Translations under genes and position numbers: made by a program
Part shown: positions 9,597 through 18,481 of the stretch, in pieces
Layout of the letters: every line of letters starts with the position of its first letter
Position numbering within the stretch: the first letter of the stretch is position 1
Notes under the pieces: generated by a model
Database searches by the model: none
Told to the model about the DNA's origin: nothing
What the model saw: only the letters and a program-made list of their open reading frames with translations
Assembly (NCBI GenBank): GCA_016196035.1
Contig: JACPYM010000107.1
Span: 124,001-188,000, forward strand
DNA from: Acidobacteriota bacterium
GTDB lineage: Bacteria > Acidobacteriota > Blastocatellia > RBC074
Length of the DNA: 64,000 nt
Direction: 5' to 3'

Positions 9597-11339
9597 CTAG
9601 CGAATTTGCGCTTCGACGACGTTGGCCGCCTTGCCCTCCACCCGCAATTCGACATTCACGACGCCGCGTCCGGCCAGCGTGCGCGGCAGGCGGATGTTGG
9701 CTTGATCCAGCCCGGCCAAGCTGCCTTGCGCGCCCGCGAAATTGAGCGGGACTTCGACGCCGCCGACGCGCGCGCTCACGTTCGCCAGACCTGTGTGATA
9801 GCGGAAGCCCGTGCCGAACAGGATCAAGTAAACCTGCTCTTGCTCTGCGCTCACATCAATCGGCGCGGCTACGAAGCGATTGAGCGCCGCGTTCCATTCG
9901 GCCACGGGTTCGACGCTTTGCGCGCCGTCGGGCTTGAGCCGGAAGACGACTGCGGCGGCCACACCCGCGCCACTGGCGTTCGCCGAGAAAATGCTGGGCG
10001 CGACGGCGGCGATTGTCAGCGGGCCAGTTGCCACGAGGTCAGCGCCGTTGTACACATTGAGTGTCGCCGCGCCGGGCGCTGTGCCCGCCGGGATCAAAGC
10101 GTTGAGTTGCGTGGGCGAGACGAAAAAGAGCGGCGCATTGCGTTCGCTGCCCGCGCTGTCTTTGACGCGCACTGAAGCGCCCGCGAGCACGGTCGGCAAT
10201 GTCGCGGTCGTCGCGCTTTGCGTGGCCGTTGCCAGATTTGCGCCGAACGCCGCGATGATGGATTCAGGTGCGAGTTGTTGCCCGATGAAACTGGCGGCGG
10301 AAACTGTCGTGACGGCGGCGGGCGCGGTGGCGCGGCGCAATTCCCAAACGTCGTTATAAAGCGCATTGCCCGTGCCGCCAATGAGCAGCCAACGATCTTC
10401 GGCCTCGATGTAAGCCGCCATTGCGCCATTACGCGCGGCGGGGCCAGCGCCCGCTGACAACGGCGTCCATTGCCGGGTGCTCAGATCGAATTGCCACAAC
10501 TCATCCGAGTTGCCGTTGCTGGTAAAACCGCCAAAGAGAATGAAGCGGTTGTCTTTGTCCACAAAACTACTGGCGAACCAGCGACCCGCCGGACGCTGCG
10601 CGGGCGTCAATTCCGTCCAGGCACGTGTTGCCAAATCAAAAGCCCAAATGTCATCGAGCGGGCCGTTGCGTTGGCCGCCGTAAATAATCATGCGCCGATT
10701 CGCGCGGTCATACGCGCCGGTCAACAGGCAACGGATTTGCGGGCGCGTCCCGTTGGGCGACCAATCCTGCCAGGCATTGTTGGCGAGGCTGAAACTTTGT
10801 GAGTCATTGAAGCGGCCCGCTTCGGAAGTAAACCCCGCGAATGAAACCAGGCTGCGCGAAACCGGATCGAAGATGCCCGCCGAGCCATAACGCTTCTTCG
10901 GGCGCGCGCTGTCAGCGGCGGGCGAGACATCGCGCCATTGCAGCGTCGTCAGATTGAGCGTCCACGTATCGTTGAAAAAGCCGCTGCCCTGCCCCGCATA
11001 AACGACCAGTTGCTGGCCCGCCGGATCATAAACGCCGTCAAAAGCGAAGCGTGGCGGCGGCGGCGTACCGACGGTTGACAGCTTGGCCCAAGCGCGCGTT
11101 TCCAAACTGAAGGCCCAGGTGTCATTGAGCGGGCCGTTGTCGCCCGACCCGCCAAAGATGATGACGCGTTTGCCGATTGGATCGTAAACCGCGACGCCAT
11201 TGCGGCGCGCTTCGGGCTTATCTCCCGACGCGGGCGTGAGATTGCGCCACTGCCAATTGGAGGGAGCTTGCGCGGCAGCAGTGATTGCCAGCAACGCGAC
11301 GATCAAGGCGAGTTGAATGAAGTTTGTTGTTTGACGCAT
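9597..11339 (-). CDS. Secreted kelch/galactose-oxidase-like beta-propeller with Solibacter-type C-terminal domain
   Basis: 580 aa with a signal peptide (QLALIVALLAITAAAQA). Residues about 40-335 hold six or so kelch-type blades with recurring motifs: RVIIFGGSGDNGPLNDTWAF, QLVVYAGQGSGFFNDTW, RMIIYGGQRNGPLDDIWAFD and RFILFGGFTSNGNSDELW. From about 345 the C-terminal domain (AASFIGQQLAPESIIAAFG, VRVKDSAG, PLFFVSPTQLNALIP) corresponds to the TIGR03437 family that is expanded in Acidobacteria. It is probably exported; the ligand or substrate is unknown. None of the copper ligands of galactose oxidase was recognised, so a binding or structural role is likelier than an oxidase. It has its own spacer on both sides. 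Confidence 0.88.
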   Translation of the reverse strand: MRQTTNFIQLALIVALLAITAAAQAPSNWQWRNLTPASGDKPEARRNGVAVYDPIGKRVIIFGGSGDNGPLNDTWAFSLETRAWAKLSTVGTPPPPRFAFDGVYDPAGQQLVVYAGQGSGFFNDTWTLNLTTLQWRDVSPAADSARPKKRYGSAGIFDPVSRSLVSFAGFTSEAGRFNDSQSFSLANNAWQDWSPNGTRPQIRCLLTGAYDRANRRMIIYGGQRNGPLDDIWAFDLATRAWTELTPAQRPAGRWFASSFVDKDNRFILFGGFTSNGNSDELWQFDLSTRQWTPLSAGAGPAARNGAMAAYIEAEDRWLLIGGTGNALYNDVWELRRATAPAAVTTVSAASFIGQQLAPESIIAAFGANLATATQSATTATLPTVLAGASVRVKDSAGSERNAPLFFVSPTQLNALIPAGTAPGAATLNVYNGADLVATGPLTIAAVAPSIFSANASGAGVAAAVVFRLKPDGAQSVEPVAEWNAALNRFVAAPIDVSAEQEQVYLILFGTGFRYHTGLANVSARVGGVEVPLNFAGAQGSLAGLDQANIRLPRTLAGRGVVNVELRVEGKAANVVEAQIR

Positions 11340-11357
11340 ACAGTTCCTTTACGGAAA

Positions 11358-11471
11358 GTTGGCAGTTGGCGGTTGGCAGTTACTTGCTTTTGATATTTTG
11401 TCTCATCCGGTTATTAGCATCGCCAACGGATGGTCGCTTCAAATCAACAACTGCCAACTGCCAACTGCCAC
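11358..11471. repeat. Inverted pair of 7-bp tandem repeats (GTTGGCA / TGCCAAC)
   Basis: Arm one (11358-11382) is three and a half copies of GTTGGCA with one variant unit. Arm two (about 11448-11471) is the complement, AACTGCC repeated three times. They sit between the selenoprotein stop and the propeller start. The same heptamer occurs five times at 23823-23856. Confidence 0.85.
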
Positions 11472-11497
11472 TCGCTGTATCGCCAAACAATCGAGTT

Positions 11498-12106
11498 TTA
11501 TTTCGCCTTTTCTACTTTGCCGAGTTCACGCAATACATCTTCATTCGATGGGCGCACTTTGTAATCCACCTCGACAAAACGCCAACGCACCTTGCCGTCA
11601 CGGTCAATCACATAGGTCGCCGGATGCGGGAGGGGACGCTTGGAGCCTGCATTCAATAAGCCGTAACGATCAATTACACGGTGGTCGGCGTCGGAAAGCA
11701 TCGGAAAATTGACGCCGGGCTGATCTTTGAGTTTGTCACGCAGGAAATGCGCCTTGTCGTGCGGGTCTACGCTAACGGCCAGGATTTCGACCTTGTCGCG
11801 GTAACTTTCATCTACAACGGATTTCAGCTTGCCAAGCTGAGCAGCACACCACGGTCACCAATAGCCACGATAGAACACCAGCACCACCGACTTTTTGCCG
11901 CGATAGGTTGAAAGCTGGACGGGTTTGCCGTCCTGATCTTCCAACACGAAATCGGGCGCGGCGTCGCCGACTTTGATGCGCTGCAAATCGGCGGGCGGCA
12001 AACCGGCGCCGTCTTGCGGCCCTGCTTTCACTTGCGCATTGGCCGTAGCTAGGCTCAAACCACCGAGCAAGACACACAGCAGCACGACCCAACGAATGTA
12101 CGTCAT
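11498..12106 (-). CDS. Exported peroxiredoxin/thioredoxin-fold protein, likely selenoprotein (Sec at residue 84)
   Basis: Reading through TGA at 11855-11857 gives 202 aa. There is a signal peptide (WVVLLCVLLGGLSLATANAQ), then an AhpC/TSA-type domain: VGDAAPDFVLEDQDGKPVQL, VVLVFYRGYW, TGA, PWCAAQLGKLKSVVDE, VSVDPHDKAHFLRDKL, PMLSDADHRVIDRYGLL, PATYVIDRDGKVRW. In relatives the motif is FYRGYWCPYC, so the TGA stands exactly at the catalytic Cys and leaves a UxxC redox motif (U84, C87). The frame is open and conserved for 118 codons after the TGA. A stem-loop of the right size follows the codon. Members with selenocysteine here are known, so I call it a selenoprotein; the SelA/B/C/D machinery would lie outside the window. 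The alternative is a nonsense mutation (TGC to TGA), which matters because two genes nearby do carry stops. Confidence 0.78.
11825..11857 (-). promoter_or_regulatory. Candidate bacterial SECIS stem-loop after the UGA codon
   Basis: In the mRNA sense the UGA (11857-11855) is followed, after 21 bases, by the loop of a hairpin CAGCTT-GGC-AAGCTG (11839-11825). The apical loop begins with G, and the distance is within the range reported for bacterial SECIS elements (about 16-37 nt). This is by-eye folding only. Confidence 0.55.
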
Positions 12107-12250
12107 ACAGATTCCTCCAAAAGTTGAATTGAAAAACGCGCCGATCTTAGCAGGCTGAAACAGGTGCGTCTGTAGGCGGGATTACGTGCCGGATGTTCGT
12201 CTCGTTTACCGGATCACGCCGGACGGTAAAAGGCACAGGACTTCGCTGAT

Positions 12251-12340
12251 GCCTGACTCCTGACTCCTGATTCCTGATGACCGAAAATTGCGGTGATTTT
12301 CAATGATCAGGAATCGGGAGTCAGGAGTCAGGAGTCAGGC
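12251..12340. repeat. Inverted pair of 7-bp tandem repeats (TGACTCC / GGAGTCA)
   Basis: Arm one (12251-12278) is TGACTCC, TGACTCC, TGATTCC, TGAT. Arm two (12305-12340) is ATCAGGA, ATCGGGA, then GTCAGGA twice and GTCAGGC. The arms fold into one long hairpin with a loop of about 26 bases. Confidence 0.88.
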
Positions 12341-12416
12341 GCGAGCTTAATCGCAACCGTCCAACGCATCGCGCAGCAGCGGCTTTATTAGATGCGTGTA
12401 CGGGCAGCGTGGGGGT

Positions 12417-12506
12417 GCGGTACCGCGCGCGCGAGCAAGCGGAGGCGCTGCCCTGCTGCCAATTCGCCTCATTTGACGCGCCGCTTGCTCACGCGCGCGG
12501 TACCGC
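12417..12506. repeat. 26-bp GC-rich inverted repeat centred on GGTACC
   Basis: Left arm 12417-12442 (GCGGTACCGCGCGCG then CGAGCAAGCGG) and right arm 12481-12506 are complementary with a single mismatch. A partial copy of the same motif (CCGCTTGTTCACGCGCGCG) lies at 15113-15131 inside the 3' end of the VOC gene, suggesting a dispersed element. Confidence 0.75.
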
Positions 12507-12580
12507 CCCGCCGTTCAGTGGTTTTCCCGTACACGGAAGTAAAAACCGATCTAGGCTTGCCATTTGCGCCACGCGGGGCC

Positions 12581-14548
12581 TCAGCGCACCACCGTCAACG
12601 ACAGCGCTTGTGTATCAATGGCCGCCGGTGTTTGCGCATCCTGCACGCGCACGGTGAAGCTCCACGTGCCGCGCGTCGTCGCCGTGCCGCTGATGACACC
12701 CGTGGTCGCATTGAGCGCCAGCCCTGGTGGCAAGGCGCCGGCAGCCAATGACCAGGCGTAGGGTTTAAGTCCGCCCGTGGCTTGCAAGGTTTGCGCATAA
12801 TTGCGGCCCTGGCGCGCGTTGGGTAATTTGCCGGTCGTGATATTTAGCGGCGCGGGCGCATTGACGGTCAGCGCAAACGCCTGTGCAGCAGTATCCGCCG
12901 GGGTTTGCGCATCGGCGACTTGGGCGGTGAAATTGAATGTGCCTGCCGCTGTGGGCGTGCCGCTGATGACGCCGGTCGCCGCATTGAGCGTCAGCCCCGC
13001 AGGCAAACTGCCGACGGTGATTGACCACTGATACGGCGCAACGCCGCCTGTGGCCGCGAACGTGGCCGAATACGCCGTGCCTACTGTGCCGCTAGGCACG
13101 CTCGTCGTCGCCAGCACTAAATCCGCCGGCATGGCACCCGCCAATTCATACGCGCCGATGTCGAACCAGCCATCATTCGGACGCGCTTCGCTGCTTTGAT
13201 GTTTGACGTATTGCCACACGACGTTGTGCGCAGGCAGCACCGCCGCATTCAATGCTACGCCCGCATTGATGCAAGCTGAGCCGACGGCCAGCCTGTAATC
13301 CTGCCCGGCTTCATTCACGAAGCCCGGCGCGCTGCCAGTGACCGAAGTGTTGTTGTCATTCACAGTGCCGGTGAACGTGCCGAACGAAATCACGCGGCCC
13401 GGCTTGAACCAGTTATAAAGCAAATCAAGCACGCCGCTGTCGTCCAGCAGCGAGACGGTGTTGCCCGCCGCCGTCGCGTAAAAGATGTTGTTGCGCGCCT
13501 CGCAACGCTCTTCGTTCGTCGAAAGGCGAAAGAGCGTCGTGCGGTCGGTGCGCGTCGAGATGATCGTGTTGTTGTAAAAATACAGCACACCCTTGCGGTA
13601 ATTGGCCGTCGTGCCACTGTCGCCGCCGTAATGCGTGAGCTGCCGATTGCCCGCCGCGTCGGGTTCAATCAACACATTGCCGTAAACGTGCGTCGTGCGG
13701 TAACGCGGATCGTTGCGAATCAGCACGCTGTCTTCGCCATCGGTCAGATCGAGTTGGCGGTTGCCGCCTTCGATCCAGTTGTAACGCACGACCTGCCCCG
13801 CCGAACGGTCTTTCAGATTATTGCCCAGACAGCCGGTGCGCAGCGGGCCAAAGCGGTTGTATTGATAGGTGATGCCGATGGCGGCGGTGTAGGCGTTGTG
13901 TTCGTAGATGCTATTCACGTTGCCGTTGTCGTAAATGTAGTTGCCCTCGACCAGGATGTCGCGCGAGGCCAGCGCATCGCTCGATGCCACAAAAAAGCCG
14001 TTGCCGCTGTCGTGCAGGATGCAGTTGCGGACGGTGATGTTCTCGCCCTTCTCGATGTAAATCGTGGCGGCGTTATTGACGTAACTTTGCGTCGCGCCGC
14101 TGGTCGAGGTGTAGGTGTAAGGCGGACGCCCGCTGCGAATGTCCAGATTCTCGATGGTGATGTAACGCGGCGTCGTGTCGGCGGGCACGCTGGCTCCGCC
14201 GATCTTGATGATCGAACGGTTCTCGTTCCAATAACTCAGCGCACTGCGCGTGGTCGCGCCGTTGCCGTCAATGATGGGCAAGGCACCGGTCGCGGCATCG
14301 GGCACGCCGCGCACGATGATCGGCGCGGCGGCGGTGCCCTGGCGGCAGATTACCCATTTTTCTTGGTACGGCGTCGCGCGCCAATAAATCAGCACCGTGT
14401 CACCTGCCAACAGCGATTCCCACGGCACCGCGCCGATGCTGGCGTAAGGCTTGCCCGGCCCGACTTCATAAACGGCGGCTTGGGCGAAAGGCGCGGTGAG
14501 CGCGAACAGAATGCATGTGAACAACAACGTAAAGAGACGATTTTGCAT
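12581..14548 (-). CDS. Secreted right-handed beta-helix protein with two Ig-like repeats
   Basis: 655 aa from ATG 14548, chosen because AGAGGTAG lies ahead of it; an in-frame ATG 36 bp upstream lacks this. The signal peptide is LLFTCILFALTAPFAQA. Residues about 20-440 look like a parallel beta-helix of the pectate-lyase/polysaccharide-lyase type: YITIENLDIRSGR, NITVRNCILHDSGNGFFVAS, DILVEGNYIYDNGNVNS and YFYNNTIISTRT, with regular short turns. Two tandem Ig-like domains of the kind often annotated as putative Ig / He_PIG follow: GTAYSATFAATGGVAPYQWS with GLTLNAATGVISGTPT, then GRNYAQTLQATGGLKPYAWS with GLALNATTGVISGTAT. It is likely extracellular and may bind or cleave polysaccharide. No catalytic residues were assigned, and a structural role is possible. 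Confidence 0.85.
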   Translation of the reverse strand: MQNRLFTLLFTCILFALTAPFAQAAVYEVGPGKPYASIGAVPWESLLAGDTVLIYWRATPYQEKWVICRQGTAAAPIIVRGVPDAATGALPIIDGNGATTRSALSYWNENRSIIKIGGASVPADTTPRYITIENLDIRSGRPPYTYTSTSGATQSYVNNAATIYIEKGENITVRNCILHDSGNGFFVASSDALASRDILVEGNYIYDNGNVNSIYEHNAYTAAIGITYQYNRFGPLRTGCLGNNLKDRSAGQVVRYNWIEGGNRQLDLTDGEDSVLIRNDPRYRTTHVYGNVLIEPDAAGNRQLTHYGGDSGTTANYRKGVLYFYNNTIISTRTDRTTLFRLSTNEERCEARNNIFYATAAGNTVSLLDDSGVLDLLYNWFKPGRVISFGTFTGTVNDNNTSVTGSAPGFVNEAGQDYRLAVGSACINAGVALNAAVLPAHNVVWQYVKHQSSEARPNDGWFDIGAYELAGAMPADLVLATTSVPSGTVGTAYSATFAATGGVAPYQWSITVGSLPAGLTLNAATGVISGTPTAAGTFNFTAQVADAQTPADTAAQAFALTVNAPAPLNITTGKLPNARQGRNYAQTLQATGGLKPYAWSLAAGALPPGLALNATTGVISGTATTRGTWSFTVRVQDAQTPAAIDTQALSLTVVR

Positions 14549-15095
14549 TGGTACTACCTCTTGAGAATTTTCACTGCGCTGCAACGCAGGCTCGCGCCTG
14601 CCTGTGCTGTAGCATGGTGGATGGTTTCAACGTGGATAGAGTTTGAAGCTGACGCATCACGACAGGCTCAGTCACCGGCTGAGCAGAGACGCCTTGGCTG
14701 GCAGGCTCAACGCCCCCAAGCCCGAAGCTGGTGCTGCATCATCATTTCCTCTCTAAAGATCGAAGGGTTGCGTGAGGAGCAAGAACGAGGGCAATCAATG
14801 TGGGTAACAACGCGGCTGGCACAAATTCCCAAGCGTTTTCACACCTAAACCCAATCACCTATACCTGTCACCTGAAAACTCGTGGGTTCTGCGATGGCGG
14901 CAGGGTAAAGCAGTTCGGCGGTTTGCGCCAGCGGAAAAATTTGCACCCCAGACTGTTTTTTTCACTCGCATCAGTGGCGTGAGTCGAGGTCAGCGCAGGT
15001 GATAAGGCAAGTGTCTGAGTTGTCTTACCACGCGTTTCAATCAACCGGGAACCCAGTAATAACGCTCGTAAGCACCAAGCCGAATCAAATCGCTT
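14549..15095. other. Intergenic region, no gene recognised
   Basis: Open frames here are short and unlike coding sequence. A degenerate 7-bp periodicity (ATCACCT, ATACCTG, TCACCTG) is visible near 14855-14875. I see no tRNA, terminator or clear operator. Confidence 0.4.
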
Positions 15096-16067
15096 TCAGT
15101 GCGGCGTCTCCGCTTGTTCACGCGCGCGCTCCGGTGACTTGGAGCGGTTTTCTTTGCGGCTGAGTTCAGTGTTTTCGAGTTTGAAGCGCCCGTGGGCAAA
15201 GTCCAACATGCGATTGGCGCCGGCGGTTTCAAGCACGACTTGCTCAAGGGCCAACCCACGCTGCTCGTCTTGCCGATACGTCATCGTCAGCGCGCCCAGG
15301 TTGAAACGCAATTTTCCTTCAGTGTCACGCTGCGGCGGAAAACCAAAGAAGGCTTTCAATTGCGGCTCGGCTGCCGCCAAATCGCTGACCGTGAGCACCA
15401 CTTCTTTGATTTGGGTCGCGCCGTTGGCGTGGCTGCGAGCGCTCGCGTCAAAGCCTTTGTCGGCATCGTCAGGCGAACAGACCAGCGGCAAGAGGGGGTG
15501 CAGCGGCACCAGCAAATTCCGCGTGATCAATTCGCCTTGAGCGCCGCGCCTTTCTTCGGGCAAGAGTTCCGAAACAAGCAGGCCGTTTTCAAGCAGTGCG
15601 CGGCGGCAACCCGTCAAATCGCGCGCTTGGAAAACGACGGATTCCCAGTCTTCATAAACATCCACCTCGTGCATCAGTTTGTGCAACGATTGGCCGCCGA
15701 ACAGCTTGTACAACCCAAACTGACGCAGCCAGCGGGCCGCGCTGAGTTTCGGCCCGGCCCGGTACGCTCGCAACTCCAGATAGGTATTATCGCCAAAATA
15801 GATGAAGGCGCTTTCGCTGAGGCCATTGCCAGCCGCGCCGCCCTGGCTCACGGTGAAGCCGTTTTCCCGATAAGTCTGCAACGCCTCTGGCAGGTCGCGC
15901 ACATTGAACACGACGTGCCCCAACCGCAAGGGCGTCGGATGCAACTCCGCCACCGGTTGTAAAGGGGCCTTGAAATCCAGTTCGGCATACAAATAACCAC
16001 CAGCCAACACCAACACATCAATTGCCAAACCAAGTAAGAGCATCTTTTTAAGCTTGGGGGATACCAT
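15096..16067 (-). CDS. Membrane-anchored VOC/glyoxalase-like protein
   Basis: 323 aa. An N-terminal hydrophobic segment (MLLLGLAIDVLVLAGGYLY) probably anchors or exports it. The body has the pattern of Glyoxalase-like domains: RLGHVVFNVRDLPEALQTYR, GFTVSQGG, FIYFGDNTYLELRAY, and a second module IKEVVLTVSDLAAAEPQLKA with FFGFPPQRD. VOC folds bind a metal with His/Glu; the first-module candidates are His50 or so and the Glu in YLELRAY. Substrate unknown. The C-terminal tail (RAREQAETPH) overlaps a partial copy of a GC-rich repeat, so the last 15 residues may be recent. It stands alone, divergent from the TetR gene. Confidence 0.75.
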   Translation of the reverse strand: MVSPKLKKMLLLGLAIDVLVLAGGYLYAELDFKAPLQPVAELHPTPLRLGHVVFNVRDLPEALQTYRENGFTVSQGGAAGNGLSESAFIYFGDNTYLELRAYRAGPKLSAARWLRQFGLYKLFGGQSLHKLMHEVDVYEDWESVVFQARDLTGCRRALLENGLLVSELLPEERRGAQGELITRNLLVPLHPLLPLVCSPDDADKGFDASARSHANGATQIKEVVLTVSDLAAAEPQLKAFFGFPPQRDTEGKLRFNLGALTMTYRQDEQRGLALEQVVLETAGANRMLDFAHGRFKLENTELSRKENRSKSPERAREQAETPH

Positions 16068-16307
16068 CTTTGCTCCGTTTGGGTGTTTAGGTCAGCCGCA
16101 AGCTGCAACCACAACAGTCAAAGCAAGGCGGTGGCGTGATCACCGCAAAAGCCGCGCGACAACCATCTCGCGCGGAGTGACAGCGCTCTAAATTTCGAAT
16201 TTTTGAAAGCGATACTGTGGCGTAACTGCGGCCCGTGCTGTTTGACGGGCCGAGCATAAACGCCGCCGCCAATTATTGCCAGCCAGCGCCCCCCCTTCAG
16301 CCAACAA

Positions 16308-16323
16308 GTAAGTGCCCACTTAC
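16308..16323. promoter_or_regulatory. Palindromic operator candidate 1 (GTAAGTG...CACTTAC)
   Basis: GTAAGTG-CC-CACTTAC is a perfect palindrome 96 bp before the TetR start. It shares the GTAAGT half-site with the stronger palindrome downstream, so both are likely bound by the same dimeric regulator. Confidence 0.6.
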
Positions 16324-16355
16324 AATTTTAGCTTGCGCCGCCCGCGTGGCGTGTG

Positions 16356-16379
16356 GTAAGTAAGTACATACTTACTTAC
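16356..16379. promoter_or_regulatory. Palindromic operator candidate 2 (TetR box)
   Basis: Two 11-bp arms, GTAAGTAAGTA and TACTTACTTAC, separated by CA, form a perfect 24-bp palindrome 40 bp before the TetR ATG. Position and symmetry are typical of autoregulatory TetR operators. Confidence 0.75.
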
Positions 16380-16418
16380 GATTGACTCCGTCAGGACTGA
16401 GGTGATTGAAAAACGCGC

Positions 16419-17084
16419 ATGACGCCCAAACACGAACTTGAAAAACCCAACGTGGCCCGCATGGCCGCCGAAGACCGCCGCCAGCAGATCATTGAGGTGG
16501 CCGTCCGGCTTTTTTCGCAAAAGGGCTTTCGCGGCACCACGACCAAAGAAATCGCCCTCGCCGCCGGGGTGAATGAGGCGATTATCTTTCGGCACTTTGC
16601 GACCAAACGCGAGTTGTACACCGCGATTATGGATCGCAAGGCCTGCTCCGTGGAGATACAGGCGATTCAGCAGGGCTTGGATGAAGCCATGCAGGCCAAG
16701 GACGATCACCGCGTTTTCACGCACCTGGCCTTTCATCTGCTCGAATTCCACGAGCACGACGACACCGCCATCCGGCTGCTGTTGTATAGCGCGTTGGAAA
16801 AGCACGAATTGGCTGAAATGATTTTTCGCAATCATATTTCGCGCAAGCACCGCCAGTTGGCCGATTACGTCAAACAGCGCATCGCCGATGGCGCGTTTCG
16901 CCGCGTCAATCCGCTGCTGGCCGTGCGCGGCTTTATGGGGATGCTCATCAATCAGGTGATGCATCGCAAGTTTTTTGACTTTGACGGGCACGACACCGTG
17001 CCGCAGAACAACCGGCATCTCGCCGAAAAATACGCCGAGATGTTTCTGGCCGGCATCCGGCAGACCGCAGAGCCGAAACGCTAG
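16419..17084 (+). CDS. TetR/AcrR-family transcriptional regulator
   Basis: 221 aa. The N-terminal helix-turn-helix is typical: [51 protein letters not shown]. The C-terminal ligand domain is not assignable. An internal ATG at 16461 (MAAEDRRQQ) would also give a full domain; I kept the longer form. Two GTAAGT palindromes stand upstream. It precedes an RND adaptor and pump on the same strand, so by the usual AcrR arrangement it likely represses that efflux operon and itself, with relief by a pump substrate. That role is inference. Confidence 0.9.
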   Translation: MTPKHELEKPNVARMAAEDRRQQIIEVAVRLFSQKGFRGTTTKEIALAAGVNEAIIFRHFATKRELYTAIMDRKACSVEIQAIQQGLDEAMQAKDDHRVFTHLAFHLLEFHEHDDTAIRLLLYSALEKHELAEMIFRNHISRKHRQLADYVKQRIADGAFRRVNPLLAVRGFMGMLINQVMHRKFFDFDGHDTVPQNNRHLAEKYAEMFLAGIRQTAEPKR

Positions 17085-17151
17085 CGACGGCGACATTGAC
17101 GAATAAAGAAACAGGCTCCACATCGTGGGAATCTCTGGAGAAGGAACAGCA

Positions 17152-18429
17152 ATGAAGAACGAGCAAGCTCTCAACCGAACTTTCATACACTCCCTCGCGC
17201 ATTTCGCGCTGCTCTTGGCGGCCCTGGCGCTGGCGTTCTATGCCAGCGCATGCAGCCGCAAGGCCGAAAGCGGCGCCGAACCCATCGCTGAAGCCGCCGG
17301 TAAAACCACCGGCAAGGCCGAAGCGGCGCCGACTGCCGTGCCACCGGTCGAAGTCACGACGGCCACCGCCATCATGCGCAACCTGCAACGCGGCGTTGAC
17401 GTCGTCGGCTCCTTCACCGCCGACGAAGAGGTCGTCGTCGCCGCGCAAGCCCCCGGCGAACTGGCGCAACTGAATGTGGATTTTGGCAGCTACGTGCAGG
17501 CGGGTCAGGTCATTGCCACGATTGATCAGCGCGATGCCAAACTCAAAATCGAGCAGGCTGAAGCGACGTTGAAACAAACGCTGGCCCGCTTAGGAATGAA
17601 AGACGGAGCAACGTTTGACGCGACGCAAAATGCCGATGTCAAAGTCGCCAAGGCCCAACTCGATTGGACAAAAATGGATTTGGAGCGCGCCGCCAAGCTG
17701 GTTGAAAACGGCGATGTCTCGCGTTCGATCTACGATCAGGCGCAAACGCAAAACAATCTGGCGCAGGCGCGTCATCAGGCCGCGATTGATGCGGTCAATC
17801 AACAACTCGCCGTCGTCGAGCAGCAGCGGTCGGCGTTGAATCTGGCGAAGAAAGCGCTGGCGGACACGGTCGTGCGCGCCCCCATCAGCGGCGCGGTCAA
17901 AGAGAAGCACACGGCGCGCGGCGCTTATCTGCCCGTCAATGGCCGCATCGTCACGCTGGTCAAAATCAATCCGCTGCGCTTGCGCGCCGACATTCCCGAA
18001 GCGTCCGCCGCCAGCGTGCGCACGGGTCAGCAGATGACGGTCACCGTAGAGTCCTTCCCCAATCGCACCTTCACCGGGCGCATCGTGCGCATCGGCCCGT
18101 CGTTGAATGAGCAAACACGCGCGCTGACCGTCGAAGCGCAAGTCGCCAATCCCGGCAATTTGCTGCGCCCCGGCATGTTCGCCAAATCTTCGCTGATCAC
18201 GGTGCCCAACGCGCCCGCGATTTTGGTGCCCAGCAAAGCGGTCGCCACCGTCGCGGGCCTCACCAAAGTATTCGTAATCGCCAACGGCAAGGCCGAAGAA
18301 AAGATCGTCAAGCTGGGTGTCACTGACGGCGACCTGATCGAAATCAAAGAAGGCGTCAGCAACGGCGCGACGCTCGCCACCAGCAACCTGGATCGGTTGC
18401 AAACCGGCAGCGCCGTCAGCACGAAATAA
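17152..18429 (+). CDS. RND efflux periplasmic adaptor (membrane fusion) lipoprotein
   Basis: 425 aa from ATG 17152, preceded by GGAGAAGGAACAGCA; an upstream in-frame ATG at 17125 lacks a ribosome site. The leader ends in a lipobox (YASAC), so it is probably lipid-anchored. It shows the adaptor order: beta-barrel/lipoyl half ([39 protein letters not shown]), alpha-hairpin (about 130-220), second lipoyl half ([20 protein letters not shown]), beta-barrel ([20 protein letters not shown]) and membrane-proximal domain ([20 protein letters not shown]). It bridges the inner-membrane pump to an outer-membrane channel. The RND pump follows after 52 bp. Confidence 0.92.
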   Translation: MKNEQALNRTFIHSLAHFALLLAALALAFYASACSRKAESGAEPIAEAAGKTTGKAEAAPTAVPPVEVTTATAIMRNLQRGVDVVGSFTADEEVVVAAQAPGELAQLNVDFGSYVQAGQVIATIDQRDAKLKIEQAEATLKQTLARLGMKDGATFDATQNADVKVAKAQLDWTKMDLERAAKLVENGDVSRSIYDQAQTQNNLAQARHQAAIDAVNQQLAVVEQQRSALNLAKKALADTVVRAPISGAVKEKHTARGAYLPVNGRIVTLVKINPLRLRADIPEASAASVRTGQQMTVTVESFPNRTFTGRIVRIGPSLNEQTRALTVEAQVANPGNLLRPGMFAKSSLITVPNAPAILVPSKAVATVAGLTKVFVIANGKAEEKIVKLGVTDGDLIEIKEGVSNGATLATSNLDRLQTGSAVSTK

Positions 18430-18481
18430 GACGAACGATGAAGAAAGCCTGAAACAAGGCTAGGAATCAGCAGGAGAAGCT

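Larger units (their letters stand above)
12107..12580. other. Intergenic region made mostly of two inverted-repeat elements
   Basis: No gene seen. It contains a heptamer inverted repeat (12251-12340) and a 26-bp GC-rich inverted repeat (12417-12442 with 12481-12506). Both lie between two minus-strand genes. Confidence 0.6.

Noticed and set aside
13631-14848. 405-codon open frame on the plus strand opposite the beta-helix gene
   Set aside because: It is the antisense shadow of a gene with clear signal peptide and domain pattern; the sequence has no recognisable fold and no ribosome site.
15192-15962. 256-codon plus-strand frame opposite the VOC gene
   Set aside because: Antisense shadow in GC-rich DNA; the minus-strand product has the VOC motifs.
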